Origin: Acidobacteriota bacterium
GTDB lineage: Bacteria; Acidobacteriota; Terriglobia; Terriglobales; Acidobacteriaceae
Direction: 5' to 3'
Assembly (NCBI GenBank): GCA_013289765.1
Contig: JABCZI010000008.1
Location: 62,001-126,000, forward strand
Length of the DNA: 64,000 nucleotides
Within the stretch, counting starts at the first letter, position 1. The number at the start of each line of letters is the position of its first letter. Below, piece after piece: positions 8,699 to 17,619 of the stretch. Under the pieces are notes generated by a model that saw only the letters and a list, made by a program, of their open reading frames with translations, was not told the origin of the DNA and did no database searches. Made by a program: the position numbers and the translations under genes.

Positions 8699-9901
8699 TC
8701 AATTCTTGGCTTCTGCTAGGAAAGGCTTGGGATTCACGTGCACGCCGGTGCGCATTCTTTGAACCCCCTCCGCTACGACTCGATCGCCGGGATTCAGGCC
8801 GCTCGCGATGATCCATTGGTTACCGACCCGGTCGCCCACGGTAACAGTTCGAACGTTGACTTTGTTGTCGCCGTCTACGACCGCGACCTGATATCCGCCT
8901 TGCAGTTCCGACACCGCACGCTGCGGAACCAGCAGCGCCCCAGGTTGGGTTCGGATTACAGCGCGGACTTTGGCGTAACCGCCCGGTCTCAAAACACGGT
9001 TAGAATTCGGAAAAAGCCCCGCAATTCGAATTGCTCCGGTGCTCTCATCGACCTGGCGGTCGGCAAAATAAAACTTGCCTTGGTACGGATAGGTTGAGCC
9101 GTCCGCCAAGATCAGTTGCAGCCGCAGCTCCTTGTCGGCCTGCAAGCGGCTCTCCTCGGTCGGAAAACGTCTCCGCCATTCCAGGTACTGAGGCTCGCCG
9201 ACGGTGAAATAAACTTTGATGGGGTTCACAGTAGAAACGGATGTGACGATCCCGCTGCTGGGTGTCACCAGTGCGCCAACTTGCAGTTGGGCTTGGCCGG
9301 CAATGCCATCGATAGGCGCAATCAGGCGAGTAAAGTCGAGATTGATCTTCGCGGTTTCAACCGCTGCCTCATAAGTCTTGATCTGAGCTTTAGCGGTTTC
9401 AACGGTCGCAATGGCCGCGAGGTTGTTCTGCACCGAATTGTCCAGGTCCTGCTGGCTCGCGGCCTGTTGCTCCGCTAGTGGCGTGTAACGCTGGACGTCA
9501 AGTTCGGTCCGGCGCTGTACCGCCCGCGCGTTGGCGAGGGCTGCTTGAGCCTGAGCAAGCTGCCCCTGGGCCTGATCGAGCGCCGCCTGAAAAGGCCGCG
9601 GATCGATCTGGAATAGGAGTTGGCCCTGCTCAACATAGGCACCTTCTTGATAGCCTTGCTTCAGCAGGTAGCCAGTGACCTGCGCTCTCACGTCGGCGTT
9701 CACCAGTCCATCGAGCGTACCAATCCATTCCGCATATATCGGAACATCTTTCTTCTCGACTTGAACGACTTCGACATCGGGCTTGTTTGGCTGTGCTCCC
9801 AGAGCCTTCCTTGACGGACGCAACGCTGCAACTATCAGCGCGAGCACGATCAAGCCAAGCACTCCGCCGATCATCAGATAGCGTTTCTGGACCTTGCTCA
9901 T
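8699..9901 (-). CDS. RND efflux membrane-fusion (periplasmic adaptor) protein
   Basis: A 400-residue AcrA/MexA-type adaptor linking pump and outer-membrane channel. It has an N-terminal membrane anchor (YLMIGGVLGLIVLALIVAAL), then the first lipoyl half (ADVRAQVTGYLLKQGYQEGAYVEQGQLLFQID). An alpha-helical hairpin rich in Ala/Gln and the second lipoyl half (RLIAPIDGIAGQAQLQVGALV) follow, then the beta-barrel and membrane-proximal domains. The frame opens at 9943, but ATG 9901 has a GGGGGGA ribosome-binding site five bases away and gives the normal adaptor N-terminus. First gene of the operon; its promoter should lie in 9902-10222. No lipobox is seen, so it is probably anchored by the helix. Confidence 0.95.
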   Translation of the reverse strand: MSKVQKRYLMIGGVLGLIVLALIVAALRPSRKALGAQPNKPDVEVVQVEKKDVPIYAEWIGTLDGLVNADVRAQVTGYLLKQGYQEGAYVEQGQLLFQIDPRPFQAALDQAQGQLAQAQAALANARAVQRRTELDVQRYTPLAEQQAASQQDLDNSVQNNLAAIATVETAKAQIKTYEAAVETAKINLDFTRLIAPIDGIAGQAQLQVGALVTPSSGIVTSVSTVNPIKVYFTVGEPQYLEWRRRFPTEESRLQADKELRLQLILADGSTYPYQGKFYFADRQVDESTGAIRIAGLFPNSNRVLRPGGYAKVRAVIRTQPGALLVPQRAVSELQGGYQVAVVDGDNKVNVRTVTVGDRVGNQWIIASGLNPGDRVVAEGVQRMRTGVHVNPKPFLAEAKN

Positions 9902-10222
9902 GTTGTCCCCCCGCAATCGCTCGCGCCTGGGCGCGAACCGCATGTCCTGGATCTACAGTTCGAGGACACCCAAGACGGAACAGACCATTCGGTCGTCGAT
10001 TGCAAAAACAGCATGTGAGGCAACCGCTTTCGCAATCGATTAACGATATGGATGCGTTTTCACCCCAGAAGTCGTATTAAGTCTACAACGGTTTATCATT
10101 CCGGTTAACTTGACCTGCGGATTCGGAGTCAGTCTAGCAGTTTGTTTGCCCGAAAACCTTCTGCGCACGGGATTCTGAGCTGGATGACGAACTAAACGGA
10201 AGTTGACCGCCACGAGGATTTC
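9902..10222. other. Intergenic region upstream of the RND operon
   Basis: This 321-bp region must hold the RND operon promoter. The one structural signal is an 8-bp inverted repeat, TCGATTGC at 9996-10003 and GCAATCGA at 10032-10039, separated by 28 nt. That is compatible with a repressor site or a hairpin but not diagnostic. No gene is recognised. Confidence 0.4.
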
Positions 10223-11665
10223 TTAACGCTTTCCGGGCCCCAGCAGGGCACGGCCGGGAAATACATCGGGAACGATCTTGCCTTCATCGACGACAACGCT
10301 TCCTGCCACCAACAGGTAGTGCACTCCTACACTCGGCTCCATCGGTTTCTCGAATGTGGCGCGATCGCCGATGGTCGCAGCGTCGAACACAACAATGTCG
10401 GCGTCCGCGCCCTCCTGCAATCTACCTTTGTGCCGTGCCGCCGGCGTCGAGCGCTCAAGCATCTCCGCCGGCATGAGACTCATCTTTCGCAGCGCATCCA
10501 TCAGCGTAATTATGCCCTTTTCCCGTACGTATTGGGCCAGCACGCGCGAGTAGGTTCCGGCGTTGCGGGGATGGCCCTGGATGCCATCGCTGGCGATCAT
10601 CACCAATGGTTGAGGGATCACTTTATCCAGCACCTCCTGAGAATTGGAGAAGATCAGCACCGTTTGGGGAGCGCTTGAATTGTGGAGTTCGTCGAAGCTT
10701 TCCCGGGTGAGGTGCTTGCCCGTGTTAGGAAGAACGAGGTCGCCGTAGCTGATGCCTCCCTGCTTTTCCTGCCAGCCTGGGTTAAAAACCGCGGAGTTGA
10801 TAAAAGTCATCCCCGCGATATAAGGATAAGCTTCGGTTGTTACGTCGAGTCCGCGGGCGCGGGCTCCTTCGATCATAGAGAGGCACTCCGGCGCGTCGTG
10901 CAAACAAGAGCTATTGATGTGCACGATGTGCAGCGGAGCGCCTGTGATGGCGGACGCTGCGATAACTTCACTGACGGATTCGATGGAAGATCCGGGCTCG
11001 ACGTGGCCCGAACTGCGTACGTGGGTGTAAACCGGCACCTTCCGCTCGGCGGCCAGACGGAACATATCAATGACCTCCAGCCGGGTGGCTCCGGGCGTGT
11101 ACTGAATTCCCATGCCGAGCGCCAGTCCTCCCGCGTCAAGTTCCGAACGCAGGCGCTGTTCTATTCGCATGATTTGCTCGGTGGTCGCGGGTTGATCGGT
11201 CGCCTGGCCGTTCTTCGGCAAGATTTCTCCGGGCGGCAACGGCGACCCGAATACAAGAACTCGCGCCGCCACATGGCTGGCGGCGGTGCCATAGTGAATG
11301 AGTGAGCGCCCTTCTTTGGCTTTCAGGAACTGAGCAACATCGGGCGCGCCGATTTCCAGTTCGAGCGCCGTAGTTACTCCATCGAGCGCTTTCACGCGCT
11401 GGCTCTCCATATCCTGGCCGTGCTGGTGAAGGTCAATGAATCCGGGAGCGACCACCAGCCCGCCCGTATGGATGACACGGCGTCCGCTTAGCGCCTCGGA
11501 TGAGATGCGGACAATCTTGCCGTCGCGAATGCCAACGTTGCGCGCGGCATCCATGCCAGTCTCCGGATCGATGACGCGTCCGCCTTCGAGCACGAGATCG
11601 TACTGCTGTGCGAACACAATGTGGGTTGACAACACCAGAAAAAGCAAGAAAATCAGCTTGCGCAT
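10223..11665 (-). CDS. Secreted D-aminoacylase / N-acyl-D-amino-acid deacylase-like amidohydrolase
   Basis: A 480-residue metal-dependent amidohydrolase. The signal peptide is residues 1-19 (KLIFLLFLVLSTHIVFA before QQ). The beta-sandwich opening YDLVLEGGRVIDPETGMDAARNVGI is typical of the superfamily. Metal-site motifs are DLHQHGQD (HxH), a glutamate in LELEIG, HVRSSG, HIVHINSS and the late aspartate in MIASDGIQGHPRNAGTYSRVL; the last resembles D-aminoacylases and N-acyl-D-glutamate deacylases. It probably removes acyl groups from D-amino acids or cleaves a related amide outside the cytoplasm; the substrate is not predictable. The start at 11665 has GGAG six bases upstream and restores the signal peptide, while the frame continues to 11770 without one. 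Divergent from the multicopper oxidase. Confidence 0.85.
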   Translation of the reverse strand: MRKLIFLLFLVLSTHIVFAQQYDLVLEGGRVIDPETGMDAARNVGIRDGKIVRISSEALSGRRVIHTGGLVVAPGFIDLHQHGQDMESQRVKALDGVTTALELEIGAPDVAQFLKAKEGRSLIHYGTAASHVAARVLVFGSPLPPGEILPKNGQATDQPATTEQIMRIEQRLRSELDAGGLALGMGIQYTPGATRLEVIDMFRLAAERKVPVYTHVRSSGHVEPGSSIESVSEVIAASAITGAPLHIVHINSSCLHDAPECLSMIEGARARGLDVTTEAYPYIAGMTFINSAVFNPGWQEKQGGISYGDLVLPNTGKHLTRESFDELHNSSAPQTVLIFSNSQEVLDKVIPQPLVMIASDGIQGHPRNAGTYSRVLAQYVREKGIITLMDALRKMSLMPAEMLERSTPAARHKGRLQEGADADIVVFDAATIGDRATFEKPMEPSVGVHYLLVAGSVVVDEGKIVPDVFPGRALLGPGKR

Positions 11666-12090
11666 GGATGCTCCGTCTGACGGGACGATCATAGCAGGAG
11701 GAAATCCTTTGCAGCTTTGGTCTCCTTCGTCCGGAGTTGGACCGCTGAGTTGGCCAGACGCGGCATTCAAGCCAACGTGATCAGCCCTGGGCGGCGGAGA
11801 TGTCCATGATCCATGTCGGCTCTAAAGGATCTCCGGAGGGTACGAGCGAATACTTCCGGAAGATGATTCCGATGGGACGGCCGCTGATATTATTTGATTT
11901 CGTACAAGGCATTCTGCGGGGGCTTTTTTTCCGCTGCGCTTCTCTCGCGGTTTTCCCTATCGCCGACTATGACGATCGTTCCAATTACAGGGCACGGACT
12001 AATTTCAGTCTGTTCCATGCTGACGGCGGGAGTTGGTCTCTTGACGCGATGCTTGCTCGGCGCCGAAGTGGTGACTGACAGGGAGGCTTG
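11666..12090. other. Divergent intergenic region, amidohydrolase / multicopper oxidase
   Basis: A 425-bp stretch that should contain divergent promoters for the minus-strand amidohydrolase and the plus-strand oxidase. Several short frames cross it, but none has a domain or convincing initiation site. A GGGAGG site at 12081-12086 serves the oxidase start. Confidence 0.5.
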
Positions 12091-13602
12091 ATGAAGGAAG
12101 TGTTCGACTCCAGACGCAAATTTCTAAAAGCAGCGGGCCTGACGACCGGAGCCGTTTTGCTTTCGTCCGGCAACGTCGTTGCTGAATCCGGCGTATGGCC
12201 ACAGAGCAGCGAGTCACCGGCTGTATCCGAATCCAACTCTGCTGACTATACGCTGCACATCAAGACATCTCCTGTCGAGATCGCACCCAAGAAAATCATT
12301 TCAGCGACTACGTACAACGGGCAATTTCCGGGGCCACTGCTTCGCTTCAAGGAAGACCAGCAGGTCACAGTAGACGTGCTTAACGACACCGATGTACCGG
12401 AACAACTGCACTGGCACGGCCAGACGGTGCCGGTTGACGTGGATGGAGCCGCCGAAGAGGGAACACCATTTATTCCTGCACACGGAAAACGCAGGATCGT
12501 ATTCACTCCGCGACCCGCAGGATTTCGTTTCTATCACACGCACAATCGAGCTGGATCGAATCTTTATGCGGGACAATATGGCGGCGAGGTTGGTCCCGTG
12601 TATATCGAGCCAAAGCATGAGCCAGGCAATTATGACCGCGAGGTGTTTCTTGTGTTGAAAGAGTTCGAGCCAACTTTCAGCCGTGGGGGAGACATGGCCC
12701 AAGACTTCCTGCCGCCGACCATCGTTAAGGCGCTAGAAGAACAAGGCGAGTCGACCATGAAGGCTTCACTCGCCAAGGGCATGCCGCATGGATTCGAAGT
12801 CGGCTACGGTTCTTTTACGATCAATGGCCGGATGCTGCACCACGGGGAGCCCATCCGAGTGAAGCAGGGCGAACGAGTTTTGTTCCATGTGTTGAATGGA
12901 AGCGCGACCGAAATTCGTAGCATTGCCCTGCCGGGCCACTCCTTCCACGTTGTGGCGCTGGACGGAAATCCCGTACCCCACCCGGCAACAGTTCCCGTGC
13001 TCTGGATTGGTACTGCGGAGCGCATTTCTGCGATTGTGGAAATGAAACACCCTGGCGTCTGGATCATGGGTGACCTGGCAGATGACGATCGTCAGCACGG
13101 TATGGGAATCATCGTCGAATACGCGCGATTCAAGGGCAAGGGACAATGGAGTGCACCCCCGCCCCACCGTTGGAACTACGCGCTCTTCGCGAAGCCCGGC
13201 TCTATCGCCGTGCCTCCGGACGAAACCTTCGACATGATCTTTGTGAAGGACAATGCTGCAGAAGACGGCTTCAACCGATGGACGATTAATGGCGCGGCAT
13301 ATCCAATGAGCAATGAAATGGTTCCTGCCTCATTTCACTTGAAGGAGGGCAGGCGCTATCGCATCCACATGCGCAATGCCAGCGACGACATTCATCCCAT
13401 CCATCTTCACCGGCATAGCTTCGAACTCACCCGCTTGGCGGGCAAGGGCACGTCCGGAATCCTCAAGGATGTGGTCATGCTGGGTGGCTATCAGGAGGCC
13501 GAAATCGACTTCGTCGCCAACAATCCAGGACTGACCCTATTCCACTGCCACCAGCAACTGCACATGGATTTCGGATTCATGACCCTGTTTGACTATGTGT
13601 GA
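12091..13602 (+). CDS. Tat-exported multicopper oxidase
   Basis: A 503-residue three-domain multicopper oxidase. The N-terminus has a twin-arginine signal (SRRKFLKAAG then a hydrophobic AVLLSSG), implying export of the folded, copper-loaded enzyme. All four copper-binding motifs are readable: HWHG (107-110), YHTH (148-151), HPIHLHRHSFEL and the C-terminal HCHQQLHMDFGFM supplying the type-1 Cys-His site with methionine. It would couple one-electron oxidation of a phenol, metal ion or similar donor to reduction of oxygen to water; the natural donor is unknown. ATG 12091 follows GGGAGG by four bases; a TTG one codon earlier is possible. No copper chaperone or resistance genes are adjacent. Confidence 0.93.
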   Translation: MKEVFDSRRKFLKAAGLTTGAVLLSSGNVVAESGVWPQSSESPAVSESNSADYTLHIKTSPVEIAPKKIISATTYNGQFPGPLLRFKEDQQVTVDVLNDTDVPEQLHWHGQTVPVDVDGAAEEGTPFIPAHGKRRIVFTPRPAGFRFYHTHNRAGSNLYAGQYGGEVGPVYIEPKHEPGNYDREVFLVLKEFEPTFSRGGDMAQDFLPPTIVKALEEQGESTMKASLAKGMPHGFEVGYGSFTINGRMLHHGEPIRVKQGERVLFHVLNGSATEIRSIALPGHSFHVVALDGNPVPHPATVPVLWIGTAERISAIVEMKHPGVWIMGDLADDDRQHGMGIIVEYARFKGKGQWSAPPPHRWNYALFAKPGSIAVPPDETFDMIFVKDNAAEDGFNRWTINGAAYPMSNEMVPASFHLKEGRRYRIHMRNASDDIHPIHLHRHSFELTRLAGKGTSGILKDVVMLGGYQEAEIDFVANNPGLTLFHCHQQLHMDFGFMTLFDYV

Positions 13603-13842
13603 CGGGATTCGCGGACCTAGAATCGTCGTGCAGATTTTCGGAACCTCTCGTTTCACATGCAAAGAAGTGATCGAACCCATTCAAGTTTGCGATATTAAAC
13701 TCAGCGAGATGGATTTCCAAAGAGGGGCTAAGTGATTTTCTTAATAGGAGTTCCGCGGTCCAGGCTGATGGCTCCAGACCGTGCAGCGAATCGATTGCTT
13801 CGCGGAGTTCTTGTTTTTGAAGCAACGAGGAGGGAATTTCGA
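13603..13842. other. Spacer between the multicopper oxidase and the his regulatory region
   Basis: About 240 bp with no recognisable gene. A minus-strand open frame crosses this region and the his leader into hisI, but it has no domain and conflicts with the attenuator. GAGGAGGGAA at 13828-13837 looks like a strong Shine-Dalgarno, but it only precedes a TTG frame of eight sense codons. Confidence 0.4.
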
Positions 13843-13872
13843 TTGACGGAAAGATGCGGACCGTCCTAACAT
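13843..13872 (+). promoter_or_regulatory. Candidate his operon promoter
   Basis: TTGACG at 13843-13848 (5/6 match to the sigma-70 -35 box) is followed after 18 bp by TAACAT at 13867-13872 (4/6 match to -10). Transcription would start around 13879-13884, at or just before the leader-peptide ATG at 13883. No Shine-Dalgarno precedes that ATG, so a leaderless message is possible. Position relative to the attenuator supports it; strength is untested. Confidence 0.5.
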
Positions 13873-13882
13873 CGAATTGCTT

Positions 13883-13957
13883 ATGACTTCGTTGCACCAC
13901 CACCGTCACCATCATCACCATCATGCGATGAGCGTGTCGGCGGAGGACAACGGATAA
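13883..13957 (+). CDS. hisL: his operon leader peptide (nine histidine codons)
   Basis: A 24-codon open frame ending in TAA at 13955-13957. After M-T-S-L come three His, one Arg and six more His (codons 13895-13924), then A-M-S-V-S-A-E-D-N-G. Nine His in ten consecutive codons immediately before the histidine operon is diagnostic of a his attenuator leader: translation through the run senses charged tRNA-His. The last part of the frame (13933-13943) is also the 5' arm of the predicted antiterminator. There is no Shine-Dalgarno in front of ATG 13883; an in-frame TTG lies at 13877. The exact start is the uncertain point, not the identity. Confidence 0.93.
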   Translation: MTSLHHHRHHHHHHAMSVSAEDNG

Positions 13958-14019
13958 CCAGCTAAGAGCAATAATAGGAAATCCAAGCCCGCTGACGCGA
14001 ACCGCGCAGCGGGTTTTTT
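13933..14019 (+). promoter_or_regulatory. his attenuator: antiterminator/terminator switch
   Basis: Two mutually exclusive structures share 13988-13999. The antiterminator pairs CGTGTCGGCGG (13933-13943, inside the leader frame) with CCGCTGACGCG (13989-13999) in 11 continuous pairs including two G-U. The terminator pairs CCCGCTG (13988-13994) with CAGCGGG (14007-14013). A ribosome stalled on the His codons leaves 13933-13943 free, so the antiterminator forms and the operon is read. A ribosome reaching the stop codon at 13955 covers it, the terminator forms and transcription stops. Pairings are read directly; the mechanism is the established attenuation model. Confidence 0.88.
13988..14019 (+). 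terminator. Intrinsic terminator of the his attenuator
   Basis: The stem CCCGCTG/CAGCGGG continues through a one-base bulge (A13995) into CGCG/CGCG (13996-13999 with 14003-14006) around an AAC loop. That gives 11 pairs, nearly all G-C, followed at once by six T (14014-14019). This is a very strong rho-independent terminator lying 43 bp before hisI. Confidence 0.93.
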
Positions 14020-14062
14020 GTTTCTGCCGCGGTCGCATCAGGAATGGGTAAGAGAGGCTGCG

Positions 14063-14416
14063 ATGGAGATCGACTTCGACAAAATGCAAGGCTTGGCACC
14101 CGCGGTGATTCAGGATGCAGCTAGCGGGGAACTGCTGATGGTGGGCTTTATGAACCGCGAAGCACTGGATACGACTCTGCGAACCCGCTTCGTCACGTTC
14201 TACAGCCGCACGCGACAGACTCTTTGGACAAAAGGAGAAACCTCCGGCAATCGTCTGCAGGTGTTGGCGGCGTGGACGGATTGCGATCACGACACGGTGT
14301 TGCTGCGGGTTCGTGTTTTGGGCGCAGGTAAGGTTTGCCATACAGGATCGCGATCCTGCTTCACTCAGGAACTTGTTTTGGGGAACGCGCTGCTGGAAGA
14401 AGAGGCGCGGCGATGA
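14063..14416 (+). CDS. hisI: Phosphoribosyl-AMP cyclohydrolase
   Basis: A 117-residue enzyme that opens the purine ring of phosphoribosyl-AMP (third step of histidine synthesis). Motifs present: [20 protein letters not shown], the magnesium-binding DCDHD and the zinc cysteines in CHTGSRSCF. It ends right after the cyclohydrolase domain: there is no fused HisE pyrophosphatase domain, and no separate hisE lies in this operon. ATG 14063 has GAGAGG five bases upstream; the frame opens at 14018, inside the attenuator, which is not a plausible start. It overlaps hisG by 4 bp (ATGA). Confidence 0.95.
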   Translation: MEIDFDKMQGLAPAVIQDAASGELLMVGFMNREALDTTLRTRFVTFYSRTRQTLWTKGETSGNRLQVLAAWTDCDHDTVLLRVRVLGAGKVCHTGSRSCFTQELVLGNALLEEEARR

Positions 14417-15282
14417 AACTTCGATTGGGCATTCCCAAGGGGAGTCTGCAGGAAGCGACGCTTAGTTTGTTCACCCGCGCCGGACTGCGCGTGTACACCA
14501 GTGCGCGCTCTTATTTCGCCGCAACAGATGATCCGGAAATTGAATGTTTGCTGATTCGTGCACAGGAAATGGCGCGCTATGTTGAACACGGCGCGCTGGA
14601 TGCAGGCCTGACCGGTCTCGATTGGGTGCTCGAAAGCGGGCTCGAGGTCGTGAGCGTCGCCGACCTGATCTACGCGAAGCAGAGCATGGGAAAAGTGAAG
14701 TGGGTGTTGGCGGTGCCGGAGGATTCGAACTTTCAGAAACCTGAAGACCTTGCCGGCCGCATCGTGGCCACCGAGCTGGTAAGTTTCACGCGAAGTTACT
14801 TCGCCCGCCGGAATGTTCCGGTGAGAGTCGAGTTCTCTTGGGGCGCAACGGAAGTGAAGCCGCCGTTGCTGGCGGATGCGATTGTAGAAGTCACTGAGAC
14901 CGGAAGTTCGTTGCGAGCGAACCATCTAAAAATTATTGAGACGGTGCTGGAATCGAACACGCAACTGGTGGCGAACAAGACCGCGTGGGCCGATCCTGAC
15001 CGAAAACGCAAGATTGAAAATCTGGCCGTGATGCTGAGTGGAGCGATGGCGGCGCATGGCCGGGTCGGGTTGATGCTTAACGTGCGGAAACCGGATCTGG
15101 CGGCCGTTCTCGGCCTGCTCCCCGCGCTGAAGAATCCGACCGTTGCGCCGCTAGCCGATGGAGAGTGGGTCGCGGTCAACACGATCATCGAAGAGCAAAC
15201 CGCCTGGACGCTGATTCCGAAGCTCAAGCAAGCGAATGCGCAGGGGATCGTCGAGTATCCGCTGAACAAGGTGGTGATGTGA
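14413..15282 (+). CDS. hisG: ATP phosphoribosyltransferase, long form
   Basis: A 289-residue HisG catalysing the first, committed step (ATP + PRPP). It opens with [15 protein letters not shown]. It has the bilobal catalytic region with [14 protein letters not shown] and [12 protein letters not shown], the PRPP-binding loop. A C-terminal ~75-residue regulatory domain (from about [10 protein letters not shown] to the end) marks it as the hexameric, histidine-feedback-inhibited long form, so no HisZ partner is needed. ATG overlaps the hisI stop by 4 bp and its own stop overlaps the hisD start by 1 bp (TGATG). Confidence 0.96.
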   Translation: MKLRLGIPKGSLQEATLSLFTRAGLRVYTSARSYFAATDDPEIECLLIRAQEMARYVEHGALDAGLTGLDWVLESGLEVVSVADLIYAKQSMGKVKWVLAVPEDSNFQKPEDLAGRIVATELVSFTRSYFARRNVPVRVEFSWGATEVKPPLLADAIVEVTETGSSLRANHLKIIETVLESNTQLVANKTAWADPDRKRKIENLAVMLSGAMAAHGRVGLMLNVRKPDLAAVLGLLPALKNPTVAPLADGEWVAVNTIIEEQTAWTLIPKLKQANAQGIVEYPLNKVVM

Positions 15283-16535
15283 TGCGCCTTCGAATTCTTG
15301 ACGGGTCGAAGAGGGACCGCTTCGTACGTGCGCTGGAGCAGCGTGGTTCGACTGACCTGACTCAAGTTGAGCCTGCGGTGCGGCGCATCGTGAACGATGT
15401 CCGGCGCAACGGCGATCGAGCTTTGCGCCGCTACGCGTCACGATGGGACGGATTGGGAAAGAGCGAACCTGTGCGCGTGTCCCAGGCCGAACTGCACGAG
15501 GCTTGGCAGAAAACCTCTCCGGAATTGCAGGAAGCGATCCAGCAGGCAGCAAGCAACATCCGACGCTACTGCGAATGGCAGAAACCGGAGGAGTGGCGGC
15601 GCGAAATTCACCCGGGAGTTTGCGTCGGCCAATTGGTGCGTCCGCTGGAATCGGTGGGCTGCTATGTGCCCGGTGGGCGGTATCCTTTGCCTTCGACGTT
15701 GCTGATGACGGTGATACCGGCACAGGTCGCGGGCGTGCCGCAGATTCGCGTAGCGTCGCCGCATCCGGCGCAGGCAACGTTGGCGGCAGCAGCGTTTCTT
15801 GGGGTGCGTGAAATCTATCGTGTGGGTGGCGCTCAGGCAATCGCGGCCCTAGCCTATGGCACCGAGAGCATCCCTCGCGTAAACAAGCTCGTCGGTCCCG
15901 GCAACCGGTACGTGACGGCAGCCAAGAAACTCGTGGCGTTCGATTGTGCTATCGAATTCCTGGCTGGTCCTACGGAAGCAGTATTCATCAGCGAGGAGGG
16001 CGATCCAGTTCTCATTGCGTGTGACTTGGTGGCGCAGGCGGAGCACGATACTGACGCGCTGTGCGTCTTGCTTACGAATTCGGGTGACTTGGCGGAGGCC
16101 GTGCAGACGGAAGTGCAGCGGCGCACCAAGACGAATCCAGTTGCCGCAGAATCGCTGGCCGGGCGTGGCGCCATTCTGTTGGTGAGTACGCTTGATGAGG
16201 CTGTCGAGATGGCGAACCGGATCGCGCCTGAGCATCTCACGCTGCCGGCCGCACTTGCACCAGCAGTTCAAAATGCGGGTTCGATTTTTCTGAACGAGTT
16301 CACGCCCCAATCTGCAGGGGACTACATCTCAGGCCCGAATCACGTTCTGCCAACCGGAGGGATGGCACTCGTGCGCGGCGGGCTGAGTGTTCTGGATTAT
16401 GTTCGCATAATTTCTTGCCAGGAAATTTCCCGCAAGGGCATTCGCGAGATTGCGCCACCCGGCATTGTGTTGGCCGAAGCCGAGGGTCTGCGCGGACACG
16501 CGGAATCGCTACGGGTGAGGTGCTCTCATGCTTGA
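15282..16535 (+). CDS. hisD: Histidinol dehydrogenase
   Basis: A 417-residue zinc- and NAD-dependent enzyme performing the last two oxidations, histidinol to histidine. Motifs: VPGGRYPLPSTLLM, VGGAQAIAALAYG, VDKLVGPGN-like NKLVGPGNRYVTAAK, zinc ligands in AQAEHDTDA and the late EFTPQSAGDYISGPNH segment with the catalytic/zinc residues. The start ATG shares a base with the hisG stop; the frame runs on upstream, but only inside hisG. It overlaps hisC by 8 bp. Nothing unusual. Confidence 0.97.
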   Translation: MRLRILDGSKRDRFVRALEQRGSTDLTQVEPAVRRIVNDVRRNGDRALRRYASRWDGLGKSEPVRVSQAELHEAWQKTSPELQEAIQQAASNIRRYCEWQKPEEWRREIHPGVCVGQLVRPLESVGCYVPGGRYPLPSTLLMTVIPAQVAGVPQIRVASPHPAQATLAAAAFLGVREIYRVGGAQAIAALAYGTESIPRVNKLVGPGNRYVTAAKKLVAFDCAIEFLAGPTEAVFISEEGDPVLIACDLVAQAEHDTDALCVLLTNSGDLAEAVQTEVQRRTKTNPVAAESLAGRGAILLVSTLDEAVEMANRIAPEHLTLPAALAPAVQNAGSIFLNEFTPQSAGDYISGPNHVLPTGGMALVRGGLSVLDYVRIISCQEISRKGIREIAPPGIVLAEAEGLRGHAESLRVRCSHA

Positions 16536-17619
16536 AGCGCGTGCCGCGGTAAAGAATTTGCATGCCTACCGGCCGCCGCTGGCCGGGCGTCAGGGACTGC
16601 GTCTTGATTTCAACGAGAGCACCGTTGGCTGCTCGCCACGGGTGCTGGAGAAGTTGCATTCTCTGGACGCCGAAACCTTGGCACGCTATCCCGAGCGTGA
16701 ACCGGTAGAGGGAGAAGTGGCTGATTTTCTGGGGCTCAATGCGGCGCAGGTTCTGTTGACGAACGGAGTGGACGAGGCGATCCATCTGCTTTGCTCGACT
16801 TATCTGGAGCCTGGAGACGAAGCCATCATCGTCGTGCCGACGTTTGCGATGTATGCAATCTTTGCCCAGGCGGAAGGCGCCCGCGTAATTCAGATTCTAT
16901 CCGGCGAGAATTTCGCGTTTCCATTGGAAGCCCTGCTGGCACAGATCAGCGCGCGGACTCGACTGATCGCGGTCGCGAATCCCAACAATCCAACCGGGGC
17001 GGCAGTGGCATGCAAGATTCTGCTTCAGGTCGCTCAGGTTGCGCCGCAAGCCGCCCTTCTGGTGGACGAAGCATATTTCGAATTTCACGGCGACACGTTC
17101 CTTAACTCCCGCGACCGGCCGGCGAATCTGTTCGTAGCCCGAACATTTTCCAAAGCCTATGGATTGGCCGGCCTTCGTATCGGCATTCTCGCCGGAGATT
17201 CAGGACAGATGGCGATGGTGCGCCGCGTCGCCTCGCCCTACAACGTGAATGCGGTCGCTCTGACGGTGTTGCCCGAGGCGCTCCGCGATCAGGAGTGCGT
17301 AAAAAACTATGTCGCCGAGGTGCAGCATGGCCGAGGACTATTGGAGCAGGAACTTCGAACCCTCGGTCTGCATTATTGGCCAAGCCGTGCCAATTTTGTG
17401 CTGGTGCGCATCGGTCCCGCTCATACGGAATTCGTTCAGGCATTGCGCGCCCGGGGCATATTGGTGCGCGACAGAAATTCCGATCCAGGATGCGAAGGTT
17501 GCGTGCGCTTGACCGTAGGATCGACCGAACACACGAGAATGCTGATCAGCACGCTGCGCGATGTGGTCGCGCACCTTAAAGACCGCCGCGAGAAAGAACG
17601 CCGCGAGGTACGGGTATGA
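16528..17619 (+). CDS. hisC: Histidinol-phosphate aminotransferase
   Basis: A 363-residue fold-type I PLP aminotransferase converting imidazole-acetol phosphate to histidinol phosphate with glutamate. It has LDFNEST near the N-terminus, NPNNPTG (151-157), LVDEAYFEF (178-186) and the PLP lysine K209 in [14 protein letters not shown]. Position between hisD and hisB, with overlaps on both sides (8 and 4 bp), makes the histidine role clear; broad-specificity aminotransferases would otherwise be hard to separate. Confidence 0.95.
   Translation: MLEARAAVKNLHAYRPPLAGRQGLRLDFNESTVGCSPRVLEKLHSLDAETLARYPEREPVEGEVADFLGLNAAQVLLTNGVDEAIHLLCSTYLEPGDEAIIVVPTFAMYAIFAQAEGARVIQILSGENFAFPLEALLAQISARTRLIAVANPNNPTGAAVACKILLQVAQVAPQAALLVDEAYFEFHGDTFLNSRDRPANLFVARTFSKAYGLAGLRIGILAGDSGQMAMVRRVASPYNVNAVALTVLPEALRDQECVKNYVAEVQHGRGLLEQELRTLGLHYWPSRANFVLVRIGPAHTEFVQALRARGILVRDRNSDPGCEGCVRLTVGSTEHTRMLISTLRDVVAHLKDRREKERREVRV

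Noticed and set aside
13577-14341. Minus-strand open frame of 254 codons across the his leader
   Set aside because: Overlaps the multicopper oxidase end, the attenuator and hisI; no domain. The attenuator and hisI explain the DNA.
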